Part shown: positions 1-8,566 of the stretch, in pieces
How the letters are laid out: every line of letters begins with the position of its first letter
How positions within the stretch are numbered: position 1 is the stretch's first letter
Assembly: GCF_018494065.1 (NCBI RefSeq)
Contig: NZ_JABBFR010000008.1
Span: forward strand, 1-64,000
From: Rosenbergiella gaditana
Lineage (GTDB): Bacteria > Pseudomonadota > Gammaproteobacteria > Enterobacterales > Enterobacteriaceae
Direction: 5' to 3'
DNA length: 64,000 bases
Program-made: the position numbers and the translations under genes
Notes under the pieces: model-generated
Seen by the model: the letters and a program-made list of their open reading frames with translations, nothing else
What the model was told of the DNA's origin: nothing
Database searches by the model: none

Positions 1-28
1 TCATAGAAATCTCCCCTGAGTTCAGGTT

Positions 29-44
29 AGTAGAAAATTCTACT
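29..44. promoter_or_regulatory. Imperfect palindrome, possible operator
   Basis: The 16 bases AGTAGAAAATTCTACT read nearly the same on both strands, with 14 of 16 positions symmetric. The site lies about 185 bases before a possible small membrane protein gene. It could be an operator, but no regulator can be named. Confidence 0.25.
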
Positions 45-216
45 TATGAACACACCGATTTTTCGGGGGGATTACCCTACTATTTGAACGAACACGGACA
101 TGCTAAGAAAAAGGTTCATTATCTACCTGAGGTTTAGAGTGAAGAAACTAATAGAGAGTTTATCATTCATAAGTTTTCATTCAATCTCTTCCTCTATCTA
201 CTTTAGAGGGGGATTT

Positions 217-330
217 ATGCGATCATTGACCTATTATTTTTTCTACATTCTTACCGCACTCGTGATATTTTATTTTCTCTTCACGGGTGATTATACAAAC
301 ATAAATTTCCACCCACATTTCGCGCCGTAA
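217..330 (+). CDS. Possible 37-residue single-span membrane protein
   Basis: This small reading frame starts at an ATG preceded by a strong ribosome-binding site (AGAGGGGG, about 5 bases upstream), which is why it is preferred to a longer in-frame start near position 100. The protein begins MRSLTYYFFY and has one hydrophobic helix (about residues 5-22, rich in Tyr, Phe, Leu and Ile) followed by a polar tail ending in HPHFAP. It resembles in form the small inner-membrane proteins that modulate sensors or transporters in enterobacteria, but I recognise no family. The neighbour, a secreted phosphatase, gives no clue to its role. It may be only a chance frame, although the strong RBS and clean helix argue against that. 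Confidence 0.4.
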   Translation: MRSLTYYFFYILTALVIFYFLFTGDYTNINFHPHFAP

Positions 331-573
331 TACCTTTGGCGATAAGAGAAAGGGGCAGGGGTAACGGAATAATACTGCATTGACGTTCATTCAGAGGTAT
401 TGCCCTCTCCGAGAGAGTTAATGCCAAAGTGAGGTCTTACCCGATAGTCCCGTTCATATTCTCAACCCTCCCTCAATCAACCGAAAACTTTTCGGTCATC
501 TGTCGCTGTCATTTCACGCTGGTCGGTTATAGTCCACCTCTGTTATTTGCTCATTTTATGGGGGTATCGATCC

Positions 574-1149
574 TTGCGTAGATTATTTTTTCTCTTATTA
601 ATGGTCACTGCCTCAAACTGTCAGGCAGAGCGTACCTTTGTCTTCTTTCGCCATGCAGAAAAGCAGATGAACTTCAGTGGACAACTCTCTTGCCAAGGGT
701 TAAATCGGGCGCTGCGGTTACCCGAGGTATTAGTGCCTCGCTATGGAAAACCTGACGCGCTTTACGCCTCGGCACCGATTGAAGAGAAAGAGGGGAGTTC
801 TATTCGCGCCATTGCAACACTGATGCCGATCGCCATTCAGACCTCTGAAAGTATAGGGTTACAATTTCATGCTAACGATACATATGCCTTAGTGAGCCGA
901 TTATTAGCGAGCGATAATCACCAAGTGACCTACATTGCTTGGGAGCATGATCACTTAGTCGAAGCGGTAAAAGAGTTAGTGGCGACGACCGGAGGAGACG
1001 CTTCGCAGATCCCTTCAATTTCCGCCTTCGATTATGATTCCATTTATTTGGTAAAGGTCGATAAACACCTTCATTTTAGCTGGTTCACGTTAGAAAAAGA
1101 GGGGTTGAATCAACTGCCTACTCAGTGTGTGAGGGCGATTGATCCCTAG
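574..1149 (+). CDS. Secreted histidine phosphatase superfamily protein
   Basis: The protein carries an N-terminal secretion signal (Arg-Arg, a run of Leu/Phe, and a likely cleavage after SNCQA) followed by the phosphohistidine motif RHAEK of the histidine phosphatase (phosphoglycerate-mutase-like) superfamily, near residue 28. A later segment with WEHDH probably supplies the second catalytic histidine. The likely location is the periplasm and the likely activity is hydrolysis of a phosphomonoester; the substrate is unknown. A TTG start at 574 is chosen because GGGGG lies about 9 bases upstream and it begins directly at the signal peptide; an upstream TTG at 547 is also in frame. The family includes the LPS-core phosphatase Ais, but similarity outside the motif is weak. 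The gene appears monocistronic. Confidence 0.65.
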   Translation: MRRLFFLLLMVTASNCQAERTFVFFRHAEKQMNFSGQLSCQGLNRALRLPEVLVPRYGKPDALYASAPIEEKEGSSIRAIATLMPIAIQTSESIGLQFHANDTYALVSRLLASDNHQVTYIAWEHDHLVEAVKELVATTGGDASQIPSISAFDYDSIYLVKVDKHLHFSWFTLEKEGLNQLPTQCVRAIDP

Positions 1150-1165
1150 TACAGAAGAAAAGGGC

Positions 1166-1211
1166 AACACTCCTCGTCTCGCTGTAATACGATTTTGTTT
1201 CGGAGTGTTTT
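1166..1211 (+). terminator. Possible terminator after the phosphatase gene
   Basis: AACACTCC at 1166 pairs with GGAGTGTT about 28 bases later, followed by a short TTTTAAT run. The loop is long, so this is a weak candidate. Confidence 0.3.
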
Positions 1212-1285
1212 AATATCGGTAACTTTACTTGACGTAGGCGGTACAGACCGCAACAATCCGAGCTCGCGAATTATGAGGAAAGTTA

Positions 1286-2050
1286 ATGGAAGCCTGGATC
1301 CAACATTTATTAGAACAATCGGTCGGCTGGGCGATAGGCGTTGTTGCGGTTGTCACCTTCTTAGAGTCCTTAGCACTGGTTGGCTTAATACTGCCCGGAA
1401 CCGTCATGATGGCTTCGCTAGGCGCATTAATTGGCAGTGGACATGTCAGCCTCTATCCGGCGTGGGCAGCGGGTTTCATTGGATGCTTAGTCGGCGATTG
1501 GCTTTCATTTTATATCGGTTGGAAATTCCAAGGGCCCTTACATCGCTGGAAGTATCTGCAAAAGCATCAGGCACTACTTAATAAGACCGAACATGCTTTG
1601 CATAATCACAGTGTCGCCACTATTTTGATTGGGCGTTTTGTCGGGCCAACCCGTCCGCTGATCCCGTTGATTGCCGGAATGCTGGAACTTCCGGCGAAGA
1701 AGTTTTTACCGCCTAATCTCGCGGGCTGTATTTTGTGGCCGCCGATCTATCTGCTGCCCGGTATTCTCGCGGGGGTCGCCATTGATGTGCCAGCGGGATC
1801 GCAAGATAGCTTATTCAAGTGGTACTTAGCCGGTGTGGCAGTACTGATGTGGTTGAGCGTCTGGCTGATGTGGCGCTGGTTACGTCCGGCTAAAGCAGAA
1901 TCGGTTCAGGGGGGATTAACCCCAGAACGCCTGCGTTATCTTGCACCGATTATGCTGGTGATTACGGCCATCGCTTTTTTCCTGTTACTTCAACACCCAA
2001 TGATGCCAATGTTTGGCCACTTATTGTGGAAAGTCTTTATTGGTCATTAG
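1286..2050 (+). CDS. yabI: DedA-family inner-membrane protein YabI
   Basis: This 254-residue polytopic membrane protein belongs to the DedA (SNARE-associated/VTT) family and matches E. coli YabI in length and in local synteny with thiQPB. The DedA core is visible: ESLALVGLILPGT near residue 26, the GDWLSFYIG stretch near 70, and the conserved GRFVGPTRPLIPLIAG motif near 115. About five to six hydrophobic spans are present. DedA proteins act in the inner membrane; members are implicated in undecaprenyl-phosphate or phospholipid translocation and proton-motive-force maintenance, though YabI itself is poorly defined. The 3' end overlaps the convergent thiQ gene by 14 bases. The ATG follows a reasonable ribosome-binding site (GAGGAAA). 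Confidence 0.93.
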   Translation: MEAWIQHLLEQSVGWAIGVVAVVTFLESLALVGLILPGTVMMASLGALIGSGHVSLYPAWAAGFIGCLVGDWLSFYIGWKFQGPLHRWKYLQKHQALLNKTEHALHNHSVATILIGRFVGPTRPLIPLIAGMLELPAKKFLPPNLAGCILWPPIYLLPGILAGVAIDVPAGSQDSLFKWYLAGVAVLMWLSVWLMWRWLRPAKAESVQGGLTPERLRYLAPIMLVITAIAFFLLLQHPMMPMFGHLLWKVFIGH

Positions 2051-2747
2051 TACGCCTAATACCTAGCACCTTGGCGGCATCTATGTCGCCTTTTTCCAGC
2101 TGTTGCCATGTCCCGCTCCATGCCAATTTTCCTTGATCGATTAAGATACAGCGATCAGCAAGAAAACGTGCATCCGAAAATTGGTGGGAGACCATCACTA
2201 GCGTTAAGCGATTCTCCCGACACAGCTCCTGTGTCAGCACCAACATCTCTTGACGAAGGGCGGGATCTAGGGCAGAAAAGGGTTCATCCAGAAGTAGCAA
2301 AGGCTGATCGCGCAGTAGACAACGGGTGAGGGCGACACGTTGTCGCTGCCCTCCTGATAGTTGCGCCGGTAAACGATCCATCAGCGGTAACAGCCCCGTA
2401 CGTTCAGCTAAGGCCTGTAATTTCTCTTTCTGGGAGGGAGAAAGACGCATGGCAGGAGATAAACCTAGGGCGAGGTTCTGCCTTACACTTAGGTGAGTAA
2501 AAAGATTATTTTCCTGAAATAACATCGACAGCGGCCGTTTGGCGGGAGCGAGAGAGGTTACGTTCTGCTCAGCAATCCACACTTCTCCCTGCGTCGCAGG
2601 AATAAAGCCCGCGATTAAATTGAGAAGCGTACTTTTGCCTGCGCCACTAGGGCCTAACACCACAATACGCTCACCGGCAGCGACTGATAAGGTAAAACTT
2701 AGGGGCTGTTGTGGATAATCACAACTCAGTTGGTTTACGGTCAGCAT
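2037..2747 (-). CDS. thiQ: Thiamine ABC transporter ATP-binding protein ThiQ
   Basis: ThiQ is the ATPase of the thiamine/TPP importer ThiBPQ. The protein (236 residues from the start MLTVNQLS) has Walker A GPSGAGKS at residues 32-39, a Q-loop FQENNLF, the signature LSGGQRQRV, Walker B LLLLDEP and the switch His in MVSHQ. The start at 2747 is chosen by alignment with E. coli ThiQ; longer starts would run further into thiP. It overlaps the 3' end of thiP by about 29 bases, as expected for translational coupling in the thiBPQ operon, and overlaps convergent yabI at its own end. It should be repressed with the operon by the TPP riboswitch upstream of thiB. Confidence 0.96.
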   Translation of the reverse strand: MLTVNQLSCDYPQQPLSFTLSVAAGERIVVLGPSGAGKSTLLNLIAGFIPATQGEVWIAEQNVTSLAPAKRPLSMLFQENNLFTHLSVRQNLALGLSPAMRLSPSQKEKLQALAERTGLLPLMDRLPAQLSGGQRQRVALTRCLLRDQPLLLLDEPFSALDPALRQEMLVLTQELCRENRLTLVMVSHQFSDARFLADRCILIDQGKLAWSGTWQQLEKGDIDAAKVLGIRRTNDQ

Positions 2748-4317
2748 CGCGCTCCGCCAAGGTTTCAATAAGGATAAAAAATAGGAAGCAAATAAGTAAT
2801 AGCAGCAGCGCGGTCACTGCAGCTTGCTGCGTCCGATAAGCGCCCATTTGCTGATAGAGATAATAAGGAAGCGTTTGAAAATCTTGGCTACCAAAGAGTG
2901 CAATCACCCCAAAGTCCCCCATCGACATTAATGATGCAAAAGCGAAAGCCTGTAATAGCGGTTGTCGTAAAATCGGTAATTCAATATGACGTAAACGCTG
3001 CCAACCGCGAATATCTAGGGCGAGGCAGAGACGGCTATATTGATTCGCCAAGTCCCGCATTGGGCTTTCTAATAATTTGCTGGCATAGGGTAGTGCCATC
3101 AAGGTGTTGACGATAATTACCAGATAGGCCGGGGAGCTGCCAAGTCCAATGGTTTGATTGAGGATCAGAAAAGCGCCTGTGGCGAGCACGATGCTGGGCA
3201 CCCCTAATATAATCATTGCACTGCCTTCAAGGCAACTGGCCCATCCATACTGCTGCCGTCGACGGTATTCGCGTGAGGTCCACAACAACATGAGGGTGAT
3301 ACTGACACTGAGCGCCCCGGCGGCAACAGCAATGTTTAGTGAAAGGGCGACTGCCTGCCATAATGCCGGATCTTTTAAGGCATCGAGGGTGTGCGTACCA
3401 AGACCGGCAGCGATGACCGCGATAAGCGGTGGGATCAGTAATAGGACAAGCACCATTAATGAAACGCTATCGATGATACGTGCGCAGACACCTTCTACTT
3501 TAGGCTGCCAGTTCTGGCGTAAACTCACCTCATGCGCACGAATCGGTGTGAGCCAATGACTGAGTAATAATAATCCGCTGCAGCAACAAAGTTGGATCAA
3601 GGCGAGAAGTGCTGCACGTCCCGGGTCATAATCAAAACTTAAGGCTTGGAAAATAGCCAGTTCTAAGGTTGTGGCTTGAGGACCGCCGCCTAGGGTTAAT
3701 ATGATGGCGAAGCTGGTGAAGCAGAGCATAAAGATCAGGACAAAAGCGGGGATAAGTTGCCGTTTTAACCAAGGGCATTCCAGAAATTTAAACAGATTCC
3801 AGCCCTGCATTGCGAGTTGATCAGCCAGTTGACGTTGCTCATTGGGGATTTGTTGCAAGGCTTGTAATAACAAGCGTGTGGCGAGAGGCAGATTAAAAAA
3901 GACGTGGGCGAGCAGAATCCCACTCAGTCCATAGGGACTAAAGCTATAATTAATTCCTAGCCGATGGCACAGTATGGCCAGCCAGCCTTCACGGCCATAG
4001 ACGGTCATCAATCCGAATATCGCCACCAACACTGGCAGAATTAAGGTCATGCTGGAGAGTCGCAGCAGCAAGGTTTTGCCGAGAAAATGTCGGCGCTGTA
4101 GGGCACGGGCGATGGGGATTGCCAAGCCGATGGCGATGAGGGCGGATAGCGAGGCTTGTTTAAACGAAAAGGCGATCAGGTGATGAAGATAGGCATCTTC
4201 TAGCAGCCCCTTTAATGAGGGGACGGGGGCAGCGAAGAGCAGCGCGATCAGCGCTGCGCCAAGACATCCCAGTATGGTTATCGCCGCAATACTGCCGGGA
4301 AGTCGCCAAGTATTCAT
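2719..4317 (-). CDS. thiP: Thiamine ABC transporter permease ThiP
   Basis: ThiP is the fused double-permease subunit of the thiamine/TPP importer in the inner membrane. The 532-residue protein has about twelve membrane spans arranged as two homologous halves, each with an EAA-type loop contacting the ATPase (near LADQLAMQGWNLFKFLECP in the first half and LALDIRGWQRLRHIELP in the second). The start ATG at 4317 overlaps the thiB stop codon (TAATG), so the two are tightly coupled. Length and sequence match the E. coli family member throughout, including the HVFFNLPLATRLLLQAL stretch. It lies in the thiBPQ operon downstream of the TPP riboswitch. Confidence 0.96.
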   Translation of the reverse strand: MNTWRLPGSIAAITILGCLGAALIALLFAAPVPSLKGLLEDAYLHHLIAFSFKQASLSALIAIGLAIPIARALQRRHFLGKTLLLRLSSMTLILPVLVAIFGLMTVYGREGWLAILCHRLGINYSFSPYGLSGILLAHVFFNLPLATRLLLQALQQIPNEQRQLADQLAMQGWNLFKFLECPWLKRQLIPAFVLIFMLCFTSFAIILTLGGGPQATTLELAIFQALSFDYDPGRAALLALIQLCCCSGLLLLSHWLTPIRAHEVSLRQNWQPKVEGVCARIIDSVSLMVLVLLLIPPLIAVIAAGLGTHTLDALKDPALWQAVALSLNIAVAAGALSVSITLMLLWTSREYRRRQQYGWASCLEGSAMIILGVPSIVLATGAFLILNQTIGLGSSPAYLVIIVNTLMALPYASKLLESPMRDLANQYSRLCLALDIRGWQRLRHIELPILRQPLLQAFAFASLMSMGDFGVIALFGSQDFQTLPYYLYQQMGAYRTQQAAVTALLLLLICFLFFILIETLAERDADRKPTEL

Positions 4318-5315
4318 TAATGAGACACAGCCATCTGCCACGCGTCGACCCAGGATGATCGGGATGCTGCGACGTCAGACGCACTGTATTGCAGTGCGTG
4401 GCGTGGCACTGGCAGATTCGCTATGGCTGCCGGAAGCGGTTGATGCGTAGCCGGATACATCCAGTTCCCGGTTGCTAAGGTTTTTTGGAAATTATCAGAC
4501 AGCATAAACTGCATAAATTGATGGGCTAATGCCGGTTGTGGACTTTTGGCTAACTGTCCAGCCACTTCTACTTGTAGATAATGACCTTCTGAGAAATTTG
4601 CAGTGGCGTAATCATTATTATGTTCTTCCATAATATGATAAGCCGGAGAGGTGGTATAACTCAGTACCAAGTCCGCTTCGCCTTTTAAAAAAAGCCCGTA
4701 AGCTTCACTCCAACCGCGAGGGATAGTGACGGTCTTTTTCGCTAACTGTTGCCATGCCTGTGAGGTTTTATCGCCGAAGACATGGTTCATCCATAACAAT
4801 AGCCCTAGTCCCGGTGTACTGGTACGGGGATCTTCATAAATTACACGCCATTTTTCGGGGCTTTCCACTAACTCATGCAAACTTTTTGGTGGATTTGGTA
4901 AGCGTTTTTTATTGTAGACGAATGCAAAATAGCCATAGTCGTAGGGGATGAAGGTCTTGTTAGTCCAGCCATTAGGTAGGTTAAGCTTTTGTGTATCAAT
5001 ATTGGCCGGAGCAAACAGACCAGTCTTTGTCGCACTCTCTAAGAGATTGTTATCCAGCCCCAGCACCACGTCAGCCTTACTACGATTTCCTTCCATTCGC
5101 AGGCGATTAAGCAGCGAAATCCCATCTTCTAAGGTCACATAACGTAACGTACAGCCACAGTGTTGCTCGAAAGCGGTTTTAATCGCCGGGCCTGGTCCCC
5201 ATTGTGACGCAAAAGAGTCATAGGTGTAGACCGTTAATACTGGCTTAGCAGCCAAGGCGGGCAATGCGGTAAGGGCCAATAATAACCCTGAAACGAATTT
5301 TTTGGATGGAAACAC
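4317..5315 (-). CDS. thiB: Thiamine-binding periplasmic protein ThiB
   Basis: ThiB is the periplasmic thiamine/thiamine-phosphate/TPP receptor that delivers ligand to ThiPQ. The 332-residue protein starts with a signal peptide (FVSGLLLALTALPALAA) and continues with the family's VYTYDSF motif near residue 30, the GPGPAIKTAFE segment and a CGC pair that is conserved in the family. The YDYGYFAFVYN and SYTTSPAYH segments form parts of the ligand cleft in homologues. It is the first gene of thiBPQ and is preceded by a clear TPP riboswitch. In E. coli sgrR follows on the far side of thiB; here an aminotransferase cluster takes its place. Confidence 0.96.
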   Translation of the reverse strand: MFPSKKFVSGLLLALTALPALAAKPVLTVYTYDSFASQWGPGPAIKTAFEQHCGCTLRYVTLEDGISLLNRLRMEGNRSKADVVLGLDNNLLESATKTGLFAPANIDTQKLNLPNGWTNKTFIPYDYGYFAFVYNKKRLPNPPKSLHELVESPEKWRVIYEDPRTSTPGLGLLLWMNHVFGDKTSQAWQQLAKKTVTIPRGWSEAYGLFLKGEADLVLSYTTSPAYHIMEEHNNDYATANFSEGHYLQVEVAGQLAKSPQPALAHQFMQFMLSDNFQKTLATGNWMYPATHQPLPAAIANLPVPRHALQYSASDVAASRSSWVDAWQMAVSH

Positions 5316-5370
5316 TTTGCGCTCCTACAATAACGTTGCTCGTTGGCGCAAAGGATCTGAGAGGATTTCG

Positions 5371-5448
5371 CTCAAATCCCTCCGCCGGTATTAACCGGAT
5401 CAGGTTCTACGGGTTTCTCTCAGCAGTCCATGACTGCACCCCGTTGAG
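5371..5448 (-). promoter_or_regulatory. TPP riboswitch (THI element) upstream of thiBPQ
   Basis: Read on the minus strand, this leader holds the diagnostic thi-box blocks in order: ACGGGGTGC, GCTGAGA, ACCC, GAACCTGATC, and TTAATACCGGCGGAGGGA. The P1 stem is formed by CTCAA and TTGAG at the two ends. TPP binding is known to shut down expression of downstream thiamine genes. The distance to the thiB start (about 55 bases) suits control of translation initiation. Confidence 0.96.
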
Positions 5449-5501
5449 TCTGAGCATTCTAGGCAATTATTGAGTAAGAGGAAAGGAAAGATCATGAAAG
5501 C

Positions 5502-5528
5502 CCGCGCAGTCAGCGTTCGACTGCGCGG
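5502..5528 (-). terminator. Terminator hairpin after the aminotransferase gene
   Basis: A perfect 10-base-pair GC-rich stem (CCGCGCAGTC / GACTGCGCGG, 7-base loop) lies just beyond the aminotransferase stop. On the minus strand it is followed by only a short T tract (CTTTC). Confidence 0.6.
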
Positions 5529-5538
5529 TAGGGATGGG

Positions 5539-6879
5539 TCAGTGACAGATTTGTTCCAGCGCGCGATCCAAGCCGCCAACTAACCAATCAATATCTGATG
5601 CTTGGAAGGCAAGGGGAGGACGAAGTTTCAGCACGTTACCATAAGGTCCAGCCACTGAGGTGAGGATACCTTGATCACGTAGGCGCTCGATTAAATCCAA
5701 GGCTAAAGCCTTGTTCGGTTGCTTACTTTCTGGGTCGGTGACCAATTCAAAGCCGATAAATAATCCCGCCCCTCGCACATCCCCGACACAGCGATATTTT
5801 TGCTGCAAGCCGCGCAATTCTTTTATAAGAAGTTCTCCCATTTCTCGGCTATGTTGTTGCAAGTTCTCTTCCTGAATGACTTTTAGCACAGCTTGGGCTG
5901 CAGCCATCGAAACAGGGTTACCCCCAAAGGTATTGAAATAAGGAATATGATCACTGAAAGACGCCAGTACATCGCTTTTCGCGAAAAGTGCTGAGACGGG
6001 AATTCCGTTACCCATGGGTTTGCCGGTGGTAATGATATCGGGTACCACGCCGTGCCGCGCAAATCCCCAAAAGGTATCGCCAGTCCGTGCAAAACCGGGT
6101 TGTACCTCATCAGCAATAAAAATCCCGCCATTCTTATGCACGACATCGATGGCAGCTTTAAGAAAGCCAGGAGGATTAGGTAATACCCCATCAGATGAGA
6201 AGATCGAATCAGCGAGAAAGCCCGCAAATTTAATTCCTTTTTGCTTCATATCGTCGATCTGTTTTTGGATTTCATTTGCAAACCATTGGCCCGGATCGCT
6301 TGGGGTTAAGCGATAAAAATCGGGGGCAGGTACCACTCGTGTGGTCGAGGCCAGCGCTTGGCCGCTTCCCAGTGCAGGCGATGCACCAGAGGTCAACTCG
6401 CTGGTACCATGATATGCCTCTTGGGTAACGATAATCCCAGTTCCCCCACTAAAGGATTTGGCAACACGTATTGCCAGATCGTTCGCTTCAGATCCCGTAC
6501 ACATATACATGGCGCGATCGATCTCTGCTGGGGTGGTTGCAAGGATTGATTCGGTATAGTTTAAGATATTCTCATGCAGATAACGGGTATGGGTATTGAG
6601 TTGCTGCATTTGCTGGCTAACGGCCTCGATCACCGCAGGGTGGCAGTGGCCAATACTGGCGACATTGTTATAGACATCTAAATACTTACGGCCTTCTGCA
6701 TCCCACAGATATTGCCCTTTGCCCTTCACTAAGTGAACGGGATTACGGTAAAAGAGGCGATAGGATTCGCCTAAGATCCGATCTCGTTTGTCGGTTAATT
6801 GACGGATTTCAGGGCTTAAGGCGTCTGCATGTTCAGCGCGAAAGCTGTTGGTATCCATAATCGTGGAACGTGTTGGCAT
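5539..6879 (-). CDS. PLP class-III aminotransferase-fold phospho-lyase (ETNPPL/AGXT2L-like)
   Basis: This 446-residue class-III PLP enzyme closely resembles the eukaryotic AGXT2L group (ethanolamine-phosphate phospho-lyase, 5-phosphohydroxylysine phospho-lyase) rather than ordinary transaminases. Shared landmarks include the NNVASIGHCHP segment near residue 71, GSEANDLA (phosphate-binding loop), the ADEVQPGFAR aspartate motif, the PLP lysine in TTGKPMGNG, YFNTFGGNPVS, and GNVLKLRPPL near the C-terminus. The neighbours, an ethanolamine-type permease and an APH-fold kinase transcribed divergently, support a pathway in which an amino alcohol is imported, phosphorylated and eliminated to an aldehyde plus ammonia and phosphate. 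The substrate is inference. Two adjacent ATGs (6882, 6879) follow AGGAG; the second has better spacing. An ordinary omega-aminotransferase is the main alternative. Confidence 0.8.
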   Translation of the reverse strand: MPTRSTIMDTNSFRAEHADALSPEIRQLTDKRDRILGESYRLFYRNPVHLVKGKGQYLWDAEGRKYLDVYNNVASIGHCHPAVIEAVSQQMQQLNTHTRYLHENILNYTESILATTPAEIDRAMYMCTGSEANDLAIRVAKSFSGGTGIIVTQEAYHGTSELTSGASPALGSGQALASTTRVVPAPDFYRLTPSDPGQWFANEIQKQIDDMKQKGIKFAGFLADSIFSSDGVLPNPPGFLKAAIDVVHKNGGIFIADEVQPGFARTGDTFWGFARHGVVPDIITTGKPMGNGIPVSALFAKSDVLASFSDHIPYFNTFGGNPVSMAAAQAVLKVIQEENLQQHSREMGELLIKELRGLQQKYRCVGDVRGAGLFIGFELVTDPESKQPNKALALDLIERLRDQGILTSVAGPYGNVLKLRPPLAFQASDIDWLVGGLDRALEQICH

Positions 6880-6949
6880 CATCTACTCCTTGCACTGCTG
6901 TCGTCAGTAAGAGGTAACGGATAGGAACGGTGCCCTATCTCACTAGGCG

Positions 6950-8317
6950 TTATTCGTTTTCTACGATAGTTAGGGTGATCGGCTGACTTGCTTGGCGTCT
7001 CACTTTCGTGGTGAGGAAGTAAAGGTAGCCGATGATCATTAACCCGATAAACAGTCCACCAATCACTGGATTGAACCAGAGCATAGTGACAAAACAGATC
7101 GTTGAGAGCACTAACGCAATGCCGGGGATCACTGGGTATCCGGGTGCGCGATAGCTGCGCTCAAGATTAGGGGCGGTTTTACGTAAGCGGTAAAGGCTTA
7201 ACATACTCATGATGTACATCACGTTGGCACCGAACACTGCCATGGTAATCATCGCGGCGGTCAAACTCATACCCTGTAGAGTCATCCCATCATTACACAC
7301 CACGATCATCCCGATGATGCCACCAGCAATAATGGCACGGTGCGGGGTTTGAAAACGACTTAATTTACACAGTGAGGCGGGAAGATAGCCGCCGCGGGAT
7401 AAGGCAAAGAACTGACGGGAATAACCAAGAATAATGCCATGGAAGCTGGCTATTAGACCGAATAATCCAATCCACACGAGCATATGCATCCAACGAGAGT
7501 GCTCACCCACAATCATTTTCATCGCTTGCGGTAGCGGATCATTAATCCCTGATAAGGCACGCCAATCGCCAGCACCGCCCGCAAATAGCATGACGCTTAA
7601 TGCTAAGAACACCAAGGTCAATATTCCGGTTAAGTAAGCGATAGGAATTGTTTTTTTCGGGTTTTTAGCCTCTTCTGCAGCCATCGCGGCTCCTTCAATC
7701 GCTAAGAAAAACCAGATAGCGAAGGGAATTGCAGCAAAAATACCGGGCAGGGCGGCCATCGAGAAATGCTCCTGTCCCGACCAGCCATGGGCCACGAAAT
7801 TACTCATGCTAAACCCTGGGGAGACGACGCCCATAAAGACCAGCAGTTCAAACACCGCTAACAGGGTAACGATCAGTTCAAACATTGCCGCCAATTTTAC
7901 GCCGAGGATATTTAGCCCCATAAAGACAATATAGGCACCTAAGGCGGCATATTTAGGGTTAAGTGTTGGATATTGCACATTGAGATAGGCCCCAATCGCC
8001 ATCGCGATAGCGGGGGGAGCGAAGACGAATTCGATCAGGGTGGCGAGCCCAGCGATTAATCCGCCGGTATCCCCAAACGCGGCACGACTATAAGCGAAAG
8101 GTCCACCGGCTTGTGGGATAGCCGTTGTCAGTTCAGTAAAACTAAAGATAAAGCAGGTATACATCACGGCGATAATGAGCGTGGTGACGAGGAAGCCGAG
8201 CGTTCCTGCTACGCCCCATCCATAGCTCCAGCCAAAATACTCGCCTGAGATAACCAGACCTACGGCAATCCCCCATAAATGCAGTGCACCGAGTGTCGGT
8301 TTTAATGATGTCGTCAT
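6950..8317 (-). CDS. APC-superfamily ethanolamine/amino-acid permease
   Basis: This 455-residue protein has about twelve hydrophobic spans and belongs to the amino acid-polyamine-organocation superfamily. The N-terminal part (GIAVGLVISGEYFGWSYGW, with the family's GLVISGEYFG motif) and the IPQAGGPFAYSRAAFG segment are typical of the ethanolamine permease (EAT) branch, as is AMAAEEAKNPKKTIP around the middle of the protein. The start at MTTSLKP is chosen because GGGG lies a proper distance upstream. It is transcribed with the phospho-lyase gene 70 bases downstream and divergently from the kinase, so it likely brings the substrate of that pathway through the inner membrane. Specificity for ethanolamine is probable but not proven. 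Confidence 0.85.
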   Translation of the reverse strand: MTTSLKPTLGALHLWGIAVGLVISGEYFGWSYGWGVAGTLGFLVTTLIIAVMYTCFIFSFTELTTAIPQAGGPFAYSRAAFGDTGGLIAGLATLIEFVFAPPAIAMAIGAYLNVQYPTLNPKYAALGAYIVFMGLNILGVKLAAMFELIVTLLAVFELLVFMGVVSPGFSMSNFVAHGWSGQEHFSMAALPGIFAAIPFAIWFFLAIEGAAMAAEEAKNPKKTIPIAYLTGILTLVFLALSVMLFAGGAGDWRALSGINDPLPQAMKMIVGEHSRWMHMLVWIGLFGLIASFHGIILGYSRQFFALSRGGYLPASLCKLSRFQTPHRAIIAGGIIGMIVVCNDGMTLQGMSLTAAMITMAVFGANVMYIMSMLSLYRLRKTAPNLERSYRAPGYPVIPGIALVLSTICFVTMLWFNPVIGGLFIGLMIIGYLYFLTTKVRRQASQPITLTIVENE

Positions 8318-8566
8318 AGTGAACCCCGTTAGCATTATTGAAGACGTCGTCGCAGGTAAATACTGCGTTTCGAAAGATAATGCAGTGCTTAACGGCGAGA
8401 AACTTGACCGGAAAAGACAGTTTGTTGTTACTTCAAGTTAAGTCATGCAGCAAAAAGTCACGCCTGTACTCTCCTGTCAATTTTCGCTGTTTTATCGTCA
8501 AGCCCGCAGAGGTCACTCTGATGGATGCTACACCTCACATTAGGTCCCAACGCTGTGTAGGAGAAG
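8318..8566. promoter_or_regulatory. Divergent promoter region between permease and kinase genes
   Basis: This 249-base intergenic stretch separates two divergently transcribed genes and must contain both promoters. No long palindrome stands out, so the operator for the nearby AraC-type regulator cannot be placed by eye. Confidence 0.45.
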
